Shown: positions 44,837-53,643 of the stretch, in pieces | Position numbering within the stretch: position 1 is the stretch's first letter | How the letters are laid out: every line of letters starts with the position of its first letter | Assembly: GCF_001514495.1 (NCBI RefSeq) | Contig: NZ_BCNM01000004.1 | Span: 124,001-188,000 of the forward strand | Reading direction: 5' to 3' | Length of the DNA stretch: 64,000 nucleotides | Origin: Paenibacillus pabuli NBRC 13638 | GTDB lineage: Bacteria > Bacillota > Bacilli > Paenibacillales > Paenibacillaceae | Translations under genes and position numbers: made by a program | Notes under the pieces: model-generated | What the model was told of the DNA's origin: nothing | The model's input: only the letters and a program-made list of their open reading frames with translations | Database searches by the model: none

Positions 44837-44899
44837 CTAACGAACCCGACACGTCCTATTGCCTGTAATTTCATGCGTCCGATATTCTTACGAACCGTA
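44837..44899. repeat. degenerate copy of the CTAACGAA element
   Basis: CTAACGAACC at 44837 with CCTATT 24 bases from the left end and CTTACGAACCGTAG on the right recalls the elements at 4469 and 28375, but the inverted pairing has decayed. The rest of the 358-bp stretch to 45160 has no clear gene. Confidence 0.4.
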
Positions 44900-45160
44900 G
44901 TATGATTCCTTAACGCTTTAAACACAACGATCCGGGACATTTGTGATCAAATGGAGGAAAGTAACTCCTGATCCCCTTTTGTTTTGCTTGACTAACGTGT
45001 AAACTACAGGGTATGGAGAAGAAGAGCAACGGACCGATTGCTTTTTAAAAAATTCATTTCATAATCATGATTGATATACGGAAAACTAGTCTTGATTGAA
45101 GTTCAAGTGAAAGCATTTATGAAATGGACTTATCTAAATGAATATACAGAGGTGTAACGA

Positions 45161-46714
45161 TTGGCAAACTTTGAACAATTGGGCATTCGCCCGGAATGGT
45201 GCGAGATCCTGAAACATCAGGGCATCGCCGTGCCGACTCCGGTACAGGAGCGTTCGATTCCGGTACTGCTGGGTGGGCGTGATATTATTGCTGAGGCACA
45301 GACAGGTACAGGGAAAACGCTGGCTTTCCTGCTGCCGATTATTCAGAAAATTAATGTATCCGACCGCTCGCCGCAAGCGCTAATTATTGCTCCTACGAGG
45401 GAACTGGCGCTGCAAATTACGGAAGAAGCGAAGAAGCTGACTGCAAACGACGACAAGCTGCATGTGCTCGCGGTATACGGCGGACAAGATGTGGACAAAC
45501 AGCTGCGTAAACTGCAGAACGGTACACAGATCGTGATTGGTACGCCGGGACGTCTTCTGGACCATCTGCGTCGTGGCACGTTGAAGCTGGATAATGTGAA
45601 AAAACTGGTGTTGGATGAAGCGGACCAAATGCTGCACATGGGCTTCCTGGATGATGTGGAGACCATCCTTCGTGAACTGCCACAGAAACGTCAGACAATG
45701 CTGTTCTCGGCAACGATGCCGAAAGGCATTCGCAACCTGGCGAAGAACTACATGAAAGACCCGGAGGATGTGAAAGTATCCTCCAAGTCCGTGATTCCGA
45801 TCAATCAGATTCGCCAGCAGGTGCTGGAGTGCACGGATCGTGGCAAACTTGAGGCCCTTCGCGGCATGATTGATACGTATCGCCCGTACCTGGCAATTGT
45901 TTTCTGCCGGACCAAGCGTCGTGCATCCAAGCTGAATGAAGATCTGCGCGAAGCAGGTTATGCGAGCGATGAACTTCATGGGGACCTGTCCCAATCCAAG
46001 CGTGAGAACGTAATGAAAGCATTCCGCGACGCGAAATTGCAAATCCTCGTTGCTACGGATGTTGCGGCACGCGGACTGGATGTTGAAGGCGTAACGCATG
46101 TATTCAACTACGATATGCCGCATGATGCGGAAAGCTATATCCACCGGATCGGCCGTACGGGTCGTGCTGGCGGCACGGGCCTTGCCGTGACATTTGCAAC
46201 ACAGCACGACAGACCGGAGCTTGCTCGTATTGAGGAAGGCACCAATCAGAAGCTGTCCCGTATCCAATGGACAAGTGAAGGTCCAGTAGCATCAACTGGA
46301 GCAAATAGACGTTCCATCAACAGTCAGGGTGATGAAGAACGTTCTGGCGGACGCTCCGCTGGGACAGGCAGTGCCCGTCGCGGCGCAGGTCGCACCGGCC
46401 GCAGCGAAGGCGGACGTGGCGGTCGTGGTGGTTCCCGCGGCGGTGAAGGTGGACGCAGCGGTGGTCGTAGTGGCGGCCGCAGTGGCGATGAGCGCAGCGC
46501 AGGCCGTGGTTCCGCGCGCAGCAGCGACAGCAGTCGCAGCGCAGTGGGCCAAGGCGGGCGCGGTGCAGGGCGCAGCGGCGATGAACGCAGCAGCGGCTGG
46601 GGCGGCCGTAGCGCCGACAAGCGCAGCGCCGGGCGCGGCAGTGAAGGCGGCCCAAGCAAGCAGGGCCGCGGGCCGGTCAAGAACGACCGTCGCGATTCTC
46701 GTCGCGGTCGGTAA
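45161..46714 (+). CDS. DEAD-box RNA helicase with RG/RS-rich C-terminal tail
   Basis: A 517-residue ATP-dependent RNA helicase, probably working in ribosome assembly, RNA decay or cold adaptation. Motif I AQTGTGKT (46-53), PTREL (79-83), DEAD (152-155), SAT (183-185) and HRIGRTGRAG (about 325) are intact. From about 385 the tail is built of G, R, S, A and D residues (blocks such as GGRSGGRSGDERSAGRGSAR), a flexible RNA-binding region. The start is TTG, with AGAGGTG upstream. Several long reverse frames over the tail are artefacts of its high GC content. Confidence 0.93.
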   Translation: MANFEQLGIRPEWCEILKHQGIAVPTPVQERSIPVLLGGRDIIAEAQTGTGKTLAFLLPIIQKINVSDRSPQALIIAPTRELALQITEEAKKLTANDDKLHVLAVYGGQDVDKQLRKLQNGTQIVIGTPGRLLDHLRRGTLKLDNVKKLVLDEADQMLHMGFLDDVETILRELPQKRQTMLFSATMPKGIRNLAKNYMKDPEDVKVSSKSVIPINQIRQQVLECTDRGKLEALRGMIDTYRPYLAIVFCRTKRRASKLNEDLREAGYASDELHGDLSQSKRENVMKAFRDAKLQILVATDVAARGLDVEGVTHVFNYDMPHDAESYIHRIGRTGRAGGTGLAVTFATQHDRPELARIEEGTNQKLSRIQWTSEGPVASTGANRRSINSQGDEERSGGRSAGTGSARRGAGRTGRSEGGRGGRGGSRGGEGGRSGGRSGGRSGDERSAGRGSARSSDSSRSAVGQGGRGAGRSGDERSSGWGGRSADKRSAGRGSEGGPSKQGRGPVKNDRRDSRRGR

Positions 46715-46771
46715 ATGATACAACCCATGGCAAGCAGTCTGGAAGAACGCCATACATTTTCCAAACAACAA

Positions 46772-46808
46772 AACACCTCATCCTAGACCTAAGGATGGGG
46801 TGTTTTTT
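46772..46808 (+). terminator. helicase terminator
   Basis: AACACCTCATCCT (46772-46784) pairs with AGGATGGGGTGTT (46792-46804), followed by TTTT. Confidence 0.85.
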
Positions 46809-46947
46809 CGTCGAAGCTTATATGATAAAAGTTATGCAACATCACGCATAATTCCAGAATGCATGCAGGGGTTAATGAAGTTCAGTTCGTCTATATACAG
46901 GGATTGAGTTTGCACTAATTTACGTTTCGAGTCCATATACAACAGCT

Positions 46948-47880
46948 CTACACATGAATATCTGCATAGTTATCCCGATACTTCTCGTTATACACCCGAC
47001 CAACCGATTCCGCCAGACCACCGCGTGCTTTACCTGGATACAGCTCCAGAGTTCGATAGAGCCGCATAAACCGATCTTTGGGCATAAAGCGGGCATAGCG
47101 GGTAATAAGACTGGGGAACAACTCAATATATTTACTTTTACGTACAGCGGCTGCGGCTACTGCCGTCAGAATCTTAATCCCATTGTGCAGCTGCAAAATA
47201 TTAACTTCGTACGTGGCGACATAACGGATCGCATCTTCACGGACCAATTCGGGCTTCAGCCGCGCGATTTCACCGATATATTCAGCGAGCAGCCGCTCGA
47301 AGCTGTGCAGCAGCAGCGGTTTGAGCTGCAGGTCCATATCGCTGCGCAGGACGAAGGATTGCAGCAGCGCAACCTGCTGCAGACGAATCCGGTCGTTATA
47401 GACGAGTGAGCCGATCTCCCGGAGCATTTCATAGGCTAGCGCTTCATCTTGCTTGCGCGCTTCTGCGACAAGTGCCCAATTCCGGTTGATGCCTTGTCGA
47501 ATCGCTTCCTCATCCTGACGCAGCATGCGTTTGAGCTCGCGCTGCTGTTCGACCTGGAAGGATCGCTTTTGCATGAAGATCAATCCAGCCAGAAGCAGCA
47601 GGGAGACGCTGGCCGCCGCCATCGTTTGGTCTATGGTCTCACCAAAATAGGTAGCTGCCGCACCAAGGATTACCGTGATAAACAGGTCGCGTGCAATACG
47701 GCGTTTCACGCGGGAAGAGGCGCGTTCTTCCACTGTGGCAAGGGTACCGCGCCCACAGGCGGTACAGTGGTCTTCCCACAGGCAGGTATACTGGCCGCAC
47801 CGCTTGCAGACACGCAGCTTTTGAAAGGCATGTGTTGTTCTTATAAAAGGTCTGATGGATACAACTTGTTTAGTGCTCAT
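46948..47880 (-). CDS. zinc-ribbon membrane protein, unknown function
   Basis: A 310-residue protein. Near the start lies a zinc ribbon (CKRCGQYTCLWEDHCTACG, about residues 25-43). Two membrane helices follow (about 65-103). The rest is a long soluble helical domain rich in R, L and Q (about 110-310). It starts two bases after the stop of a 47-residue gene (47883-48026), so both form an operon. They point away from the large GTPase/tubulin operon and share its upstream region; the GTPase of that operon also carries a zinc ribbon. A TTG at 47886 is an alternative start. Confidence 0.75.
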   Translation of the reverse strand: MSTKQVVSIRPFIRTTHAFQKLRVCKRCGQYTCLWEDHCTACGRGTLATVEERASSRVKRRIARDLFITVILGAAATYFGETIDQTMAAASVSLLLLAGLIFMQKRSFQVEQQRELKRMLRQDEEAIRQGINRNWALVAEARKQDEALAYEMLREIGSLVYNDRIRLQQVALLQSFVLRSDMDLQLKPLLLHSFERLLAEYIGEIARLKPELVREDAIRYVATYEVNILQLHNGIKILTAVAAAAVRKSKYIELFPSLITRYARFMPKDRFMRLYRTLELYPGKARGGLAESVGRVYNEKYRDNYADIHV

Positions 47881-47882
47881 GC

Positions 47883-48026
47883 TCAATCACGCTCGCCATT
47901 CAGAATAGTGTAGAGGGTTCGATCCGCATCTTCCCGGGAAACGGGTTTGCGTCGATGAAGCTGGGACGCAATCACCTTTATCATGACAAAAAGAAACAAT
48001 ATGGCGAGGCATCCGTATGTAACCAT
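47883..48026 (-). CDS. small single-helix membrane protein (47 residues)
   Basis: On the minus strand, AAAGGA lies eight to nine bases before an ATG at 48026. It opens a frame of 47 residues that begins MVTYGCLAILFLFVMIKVIA, a clear membrane helix, followed by a charged tail ending NGERD. The stop lies two bases before the ATG of the zinc-ribbon gene, which argues for a real translated leader gene. No family is recognised. Confidence 0.65.
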   Translation of the reverse strand: MVTYGCLAILFLFVMIKVIASQLHRRKPVSREDADRTLYTILNGERD

Positions 48027-48319
48027 AATCCGTTCCTTTCTATGGCTTGATCATTTTCCTTATATTATAAGATGAACTATTGATTGCACACTCGACCCAA
48101 TTCGATGGCAGAACAACCTTTCTGCCCTTCTCGTTAGCGTGTGATTCTTCTATTCATTTTATAAACGATAATGTTCACTGATCAAGCGTCGTTATATTGC
48201 AGTTTGCTGGCAATAACTATATCATATTTCCATAGTTGGAACTTTCATGCCAGCCAATGACGTGAATTCGTCGATTTTTGTCAGTCATTACAAAACTGTA
48301 ACTCAAGATAGGGGTGCTT

Positions 48320-48373
48320 TTCAGAATTTATTAGTAGACTGTTAAGATTTCCTTAAGGCTTGACGCCTATAAT
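48320..48373 (+). promoter_or_regulatory. promoter with four 11-bp-spaced hexamers (PhoP/OmpR-like) and TATAAT
   Basis: TTCAGA (48320), TTAGTA (48331), TTAAGA (48342) and TTAAGG (48353) recur with an exact 11-bp period. A perfect TATAAT lies at 48368-48373 with no good -35. This is the arrangement of Pho-box promoters in Bacillus, whose consensus is TT(A/C/T)A(C/T)A, although each hexamer deviates by one or two bases. It would drive the vWA-tubulin-GTPase operon that starts at 48417. The upstream part (48027-48319) shows only a GGCAGAACAA repeat fragment. Confidence 0.5.
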
Positions 48374-48416
48374 AAACTATTCCCATTTTAATCTCAAACG
48401 TGAAGGAGTACACCCA

Positions 48417-50210
48417 ATGCTGCGGACAAGCAAAATACGCTGGCTCAGCGGAACTCTGGTTCTGCTGGCATTTCTATCGCTGCTGTTACCTCAGGCGTTG
48501 CTGCCACATGCTGCAGCGGCTCAGGGACAGACAAGCGGAATCGATGCGGTACTTGTAGCCGATGTAAGTAATTCAATGAATACAAGTGACCGTGACAAGA
48601 TCAGTAATGAAGCCATGAAAATGTTTATTGATATGCTGCCGGTCCAGGGGGACAAGGTAGGGATTGTCGCTTACACCGATCAGGTGGAGAGGGAAAAGGC
48701 ATTGCTGGAGATACAGTCCGATGCGGACAAAAGCAGCCTGAAAGATTTTATTGATCAGCTCGGCCGAGGGCCATATACCGATATCTCTGTCGGGGTGGCT
48801 GAAGCGGTGAATGTACTGAACCATGGGGCAGACGCATCTCACTCGCCAATGATTGTGCTGTTGGCTGACGGCAACAATGATTTTAACAAAACCAAAGGTC
48901 GCACCCAGTCTCAGTCCGATGCGGATCTGGCAAAGGCCGTCAAGGAAGCACAGGATCAGGGAATTCCCGTCTATACGATTGGACTGAACGCAGACGGCAA
49001 ACTGAACAAGGATGCACTTGCTGATCTGGCTCAGCAGACCGGAGGCAAGTCCTTCATTACGGATACACCCGATGATCTGCCGCAGATTTTGAGCGAGATT
49101 TTCGCCGATCATGCCAAACTGAATGTCGTGAAGCTGCCCTCCATTACAGGAAACGGCAGTTATCAGGAAGTTACCGTGAACGTACCGAACGACAGTGTAC
49201 TCGAAGCGAATATCTCGATCATGTCTTCCAAACAAGTCCAGATTGAATTAACCGATCCTTCCGGCAAGGCCGTAGATCTGAACTCGGATGCCGCCAAGCT
49301 CTCGACTTCAAAGAGTTATTCCTTGGTGAAGCTGCTCAAGCCTCAGGAAGGCGACTGGAAACTTCGGGTAAAAGGGGCTCCGAAAGACAGCATCGATATC
49401 AACCTGTTGTTCAACTATGATCTCCAGCTCGTCGTGGACCCAATTAAGACCAAGTCCTATACGAAGGGCGACAAAGTTGATCTGACCGCCAAGCTGGAGA
49501 ATGGAGGACAGCCGCTGCAGGATAATGATCTGTATGCCGATATGAAGGCGACATTGGTCGTAAACGATCTGGATACAGGCAAAAGCACGGAACAGCCGCT
49601 CGAAAACACAGGGACCGGGTTCGCCGGAACGTTTGAAGTACCGGACAACCATAACTACGAGCTTGTTATTCGTGCCGAAGAGGACAGCTTCTACCGGGAG
49701 AGTGCTCCAATTACGATCAATGCAGGCGGAGCAGCGGGTAGCGGAACGAAGCCAACGACTCCTCCGGGCGAGCAGGACAAGCCGTTTCCGTGGCTGCCTG
49801 TTATTTTGGGTGTCATCGCCCTGATCGTGGTAGCTGTGGGTGTCTGGTTCCTGCTAGGCTGGCTGAAACGCAAAAACCGCGGATTTGTCGGACAGATGAT
49901 TGTCGAAATTCGGGATGAGAACACCGGGGACAAGTCGTACCCGCAATATAAAAAACTGGCATCCTTCCGGGGCAGATTCCATCTGCACCAGCTGTTACAG
50001 CTGGACCCTGAATTGAAGGAAACCGAGAAATATGTATTTACACCCAGCAATGGGGATCGAATTATAATTCGTAACACTGCAGGCGGAACGCTGGAGAAAT
50101 CCGGCCGTGCCGTTGATGCAAGCTCAGGCGTCGAACTGAAGAACGGTGACCGACTGAGCATCCCGCTGCAACAGGCGGACAAGACCATTTTAATTGAGTA
50201 TTTGGTATAA
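48417..50210 (+). CDS. exported vWA-domain protein with membrane anchor
   Basis: A 597-residue protein. A signal peptide (about 1-36, ending HAAAA) is followed by a von Willebrand A domain (about 42-215) with a MIDAS start DVSNSMNTS and YTD. Extracytoplasmic beta-rich domains follow (about 235-440), then a Thr/Pro/Gly linker and a membrane helix (about 460-482). A cytoplasmic domain of about 110 residues ends the chain and could be FHA-like. It is the first gene of an eight-member operon candidate. AAGGAG lies upstream of the ATG at 48417. vWA domains bind metal and partner proteins, here outside the membrane. Confidence 0.88.
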   Translation: MLRTSKIRWLSGTLVLLAFLSLLLPQALLPHAAAAQGQTSGIDAVLVADVSNSMNTSDRDKISNEAMKMFIDMLPVQGDKVGIVAYTDQVEREKALLEIQSDADKSSLKDFIDQLGRGPYTDISVGVAEAVNVLNHGADASHSPMIVLLADGNNDFNKTKGRTQSQSDADLAKAVKEAQDQGIPVYTIGLNADGKLNKDALADLAQQTGGKSFITDTPDDLPQILSEIFADHAKLNVVKLPSITGNGSYQEVTVNVPNDSVLEANISIMSSKQVQIELTDPSGKAVDLNSDAAKLSTSKSYSLVKLLKPQEGDWKLRVKGAPKDSIDINLLFNYDLQLVVDPIKTKSYTKGDKVDLTAKLENGGQPLQDNDLYADMKATLVVNDLDTGKSTEQPLENTGTGFAGTFEVPDNHNYELVIRAEEDSFYRESAPITINAGGAAGSGTKPTTPPGEQDKPFPWLPVILGVIALIVVAVGVWFLLGWLKRKNRGFVGQMIVEIRDENTGDKSYPQYKKLASFRGRFHLHQLLQLDPELKETEKYVFTPSNGDRIIIRNTAGGTLEKSGRAVDASSGVELKNGDRLSIPLQQADKTILIEYLV

Positions 50211-50252
50211 CAGGCATTTGCAGCGTGCAGATGACGAAAGGGAGGACTTGGA

Positions 50253-53200
50253 ATGAAACCGATTGTTAGAGAACATATTCAGCAGCTGGATGTATCACTT
50301 GGCGGAGGTATTGTCAGTGAGAAAATCAGAGTCGATACAATTGATAACCCGATTCTGATTATCGGTCTGGGAGGAACAGGTATTGATGCGCTGTTGCGTC
50401 TTAAATACCAGATTAACCGACGTTTCAAGCTGCCACAGGACCCGGTATCCAAGAAAAAAATGGACAAACCGTCCAACGTGGAGTTTCTTGCTTTTGAAAC
50501 AAATGAACAGGACCGCGCCAAAAAGTATAAAGGCATCGGACTCGATCCAATTAATGAATTCGTATTGCTGTCCAATGCCGAAATTGGCGGACTGCTTCAG
50601 AACCGCAGCGTATTGGAGCCGTATATTACGGACTGGCTGTCCCCGGAGCTGAGCATTACCGATGGCATGAACGGCGCTGCAGGGGTGCGTCAGGCTGGAC
50701 GCCTGCTGTTGTTCACCAAGATTAACCAGGTCGTGCAGGCGATCGACAAAAAGATCAAAACCTTATCGGTAGGCACCAACAAAAAACTGATGGTGTTCCT
50801 GCTGACGGGTCTTTCCGGCGGTACGGGCAGTGGATGCTTCCTCGATATCTCCTACATCGTGCGCGGGATTATCGAACGCGATCACGGCTCTGCCGGGATT
50901 GACCGCGTGAACACGCTGGGGTATCTGTTCACCCCGGACGTGAACCTGTCAAACAAAAGCTTGAGTGAGCATACTCGTGAATACATCCGCAAGAATGGAT
51001 ACGCTGCGCTCAAGGAATTGGATTACTGGATGAACGTGGATAGTCGGGGAGAGCGTTTCTCGCAGAAATACGGCAATATTCTGACCGTAAATTCACCACT
51101 GCCGCCGTTCAACCTGTGTCATCTGATTTCCGCAACCAATACGGAAGGCAAACTGCTGGAGAACGCTTATGATTACTGCATGAATGTTACCGCAGAGAAC
51201 ATCACCAACTTCATGGCGAGTGAGGAAAAGCAGTCCGGCGAGGAGTTTGCCATTCACGATTACATTAGCAACATTCGCACGAACATTGCACAAATGAACA
51301 AGGCCTACCCGGCCAACTATGATTACAACATCATCGGCGCATCCTCAGCGGTACTGCCAATTGAAGAAATGACGACCTATCTGGCCTACCGGATGTTTGA
51401 CAAAATGAGCACCATGTTCTCCAAAGCGCCGAACCAGGAGGATACCGAGAAGTTTGCCCGCAAGCTGGGCATTGATCTCGAAAGTGTGGTCAAGTCCTTT
51501 GAAGCACGTGTACCGGAGCCGCTGCCTGGCTATCAGAACAGCGAGCGTCTGTCCTATGGCAATGTGGTGAAATCACAGGTCGTGAACATGGACACTGAAC
51601 TGGAGCAGAACTTCCTGGCTCGTGCCCGTGAGGAATATATCAAGGCGAAGAAGCAGCTGCCGGGCGAGATTGCGGGTCAGTTCACCGAACAGAACCGGCG
51701 TATGTTTTTGCATCCCGAACAGGGTCCCTTCTATGTCTCCCGTCTGATCTACACGGAAAAAGGTTTCTGTGTACTGAAGATGATTCAGTCGTACATTGAA
51801 ACCCTGCGTGAGAATGCCTTCCGCATTCCGCGTGACATTGAGGCCGCTCAGGAGCAGTCCGAAGAGAAACTGGGCGATGCGAAGAGTGCGTTCGTCTCCA
51901 AAGAGAAGAAGAAGAATGCTTATATTGAAGCCAAAATTCATGAGTACTGGCTGCATGCCGATGTGGAACGCAACGATCAGATGATCGAGTTCTACGAAGA
52001 CCTGTACGAATTGCTGAACCAGGAGAACAGCCGCATTTATAACGTATTTACTGAAACGCTGAACGCGCTCAGCTCGATCTTCTCCAAAAACGGGGATATC
52101 CTGACACGCGGCGAAGAACAGTCCGATCACAAAGGCAACAAGACTTATTATTGGAACGTTGTAAGTGTGCCGGATATCGTCAGTGTGGTGGATGGGCTGC
52201 TGGACAAGCGTGATACGGATGATCTGATCCGCGACTTCTCGCGTGAATTGCTGGAGAACTCCAGCCAGTGGGTGAAGGAAAACGAAATCGATATTGTCAG
52301 CTCCATCTCTGATTTCCTGACGGAGAAGTTCGGGGATCTGATTACCCGCTCGATGGAGGACTTCCTGGTTATCAAATATGGACAGGATGAGTCGGTCGAG
52401 AAATTCGTGGAACGCTTCATTGCAGGCAAACTGGATGATGAGGCCGTTCCGGTGTTCAATCTGAGCAACAGCACAGGCAGTCTGCATTTCCCGTCCTGGG
52501 GATTCGTATCAGTGCCAGCACAGGCGCCGGGCATTCTGAGAGGGATTCGCAACTATCAGAACAATGCGGTGGGCAAATCTCATTTTACTGTCAAGGAAAG
52601 TGAAGTGCGCAACCGAATCTTCTGGCTGAACACACGCAACGGGGTACCACTGTTTGTGTATACCCCGCTCAAGGTATATGAGGAAAGTTATGAACGTACC
52701 ATTTTGGACAAAGAAGGTATCGGCCGCCATCTGGTACAGACCGAGAAGAATAACTGGACCTATCTGCCGTCGCCAATTCCGGAGAAGTCATGGGGAGATG
52801 TGTACGAGAATGCCCGCGTGAAGCAATATAATGCCCGCGTGCGTGCTGAATTCGAGCAGGCGCTCGGATACAACATCGTGACAGCCAAATCCATCGATGA
52901 GAATACAAGCAACCGCTATGCCATTGTGACGACGGAACCGTTTGACCTGTCAGCGAAGCTTGGTGCCTACGATATGCGTCTGACGTCCACCACCCCGAAC
53001 CTGGGTGAAGTGAAGCGGGCAGTCATGGAATTGAAACGCCTGCAATCCGAAGGATTGCCACGGGTGTCGGTGAAGGACATTTTCGGCAGTATTAATGAAG
53101 ATATGGCCAAAGAAAATCTGGTGCGTTCCCCGCAGCTGATCGCGCGTGTACGTGAAGAACTGGCGAAGATGAACGCCATCTCGGCCAAAGTCGCCGAGCT

Positions 53201-53642
53201 GGAAGGCATTCTCGCCCAGCATCAGGACGAGGAGCAGTGGTATGACCGCTTCATCGAAGCACTATACACGGATACCATCGTGAAGAAAGGCGCGCTGTAC
53301 GTCTATGACCGTGACCCGGAAGAAGACGCATGGGAGCCGTTTGCGAATCTGATGAAGAGCCGTAACTTTGCTGAATATGAAGTGTTTGGCAATTTCCGTG
53401 GACTGGCGGAGAAGGATCGCAGCACATTGCTGCGCAAAGCCTCCCGCCGCGATAACGACCTGACCGCTTCCGAAGATATCACGCCACTGCTTACGAAGTT
53501 GGATGATCTGGCTGCATTGTTCATGGAATCCCGTGATCGTCTGGAATACGAGCGAGTGGAACTGGCAAATGGGGAAGACATCTACCAGTTCTACAGAACG
53601 ATGTCATCGAAACTGAATGACATTCGCAGAAGGCTGAAGTAA
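50253..53642 (+). CDS. tubulin/FtsZ-like superfamily protein (Tubulin-like, PF13809-type)
   Basis: An 1129-residue cytoplasmic protein. The N-terminal part has a Rossmann start, ILIIGLGGTG (34-43), and the phosphate-binding loop GLSGGTGSG (186-194), which is the tubulin/FtsZ signature. NEQDR (84-88) may contact nucleotide. The following 700 residues are largely helical. This matches the Tubulin-like family, which in several bacteria lies beside vWA and GTPase genes. It might polymerise or switch with GTP. GGGAGG precedes the ATG. It lies 42 bp after the vWA gene. Confidence 0.85.
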   Translation: MKPIVREHIQQLDVSLGGGIVSEKIRVDTIDNPILIIGLGGTGIDALLRLKYQINRRFKLPQDPVSKKKMDKPSNVEFLAFETNEQDRAKKYKGIGLDPINEFVLLSNAEIGGLLQNRSVLEPYITDWLSPELSITDGMNGAAGVRQAGRLLLFTKINQVVQAIDKKIKTLSVGTNKKLMVFLLTGLSGGTGSGCFLDISYIVRGIIERDHGSAGIDRVNTLGYLFTPDVNLSNKSLSEHTREYIRKNGYAALKELDYWMNVDSRGERFSQKYGNILTVNSPLPPFNLCHLISATNTEGKLLENAYDYCMNVTAENITNFMASEEKQSGEEFAIHDYISNIRTNIAQMNKAYPANYDYNIIGASSAVLPIEEMTTYLAYRMFDKMSTMFSKAPNQEDTEKFARKLGIDLESVVKSFEARVPEPLPGYQNSERLSYGNVVKSQVVNMDTELEQNFLARAREEYIKAKKQLPGEIAGQFTEQNRRMFLHPEQGPFYVSRLIYTEKGFCVLKMIQSYIETLRENAFRIPRDIEAAQEQSEEKLGDAKSAFVSKEKKKNAYIEAKIHEYWLHADVERNDQMIEFYEDLYELLNQENSRIYNVFTETLNALSSIFSKNGDILTRGEEQSDHKGNKTYYWNVVSVPDIVSVVDGLLDKRDTDDLIRDFSRELLENSSQWVKENEIDIVSSISDFLTEKFGDLITRSMEDFLVIKYGQDESVEKFVERFIAGKLDDEAVPVFNLSNSTGSLHFPSWGFVSVPAQAPGILRGIRNYQNNAVGKSHFTVKESEVRNRIFWLNTRNGVPLFVYTPLKVYEESYERTILDKEGIGRHLVQTEKNNWTYLPSPIPEKSWGDVYENARVKQYNARVRAEFEQALGYNIVTAKSIDENTSNRYAIVTTEPFDLSAKLGAYDMRLTSTTPNLGEVKRAVMELKRLQSEGLPRVSVKDIFGSINEDMAKENLVRSPQLIARVREELAKMNAISAKVAELEGILAQHQDEEQWYDRFIEALYTDTIVKKGALYVYDRDPEEDAWEPFANLMKSRNFAEYEVFGNFRGLAEKDRSTLLRKASRRDNDLTASEDITPLLTKLDDLAALFMESRDRLEYERVELANGEDIYQFYRTMSSKLNDIRRRLK

Positions 53643-53643
53643 G

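Noticed and set aside
45801..46267. Antisense ORFs over the helicase core
   Set aside because: They mirror codon bias of the DEAD-box gene; the sense frame carries all helicase motifs.
46292..46776. Long reverse-strand and alternate-frame ORFs over the helicase tail
   Set aside because: They have biased compositions (Ala/Thr- or Arg/Pro-rich) that mirror the GC-rich RG repeats on the coding strand, and they lack supported starts.
51573..52487. Reverse ORF of 304 codons inside the tubulin-like gene
   Set aside because: It is antisense to a well-supported long frame, without start signals or recognisable domain.
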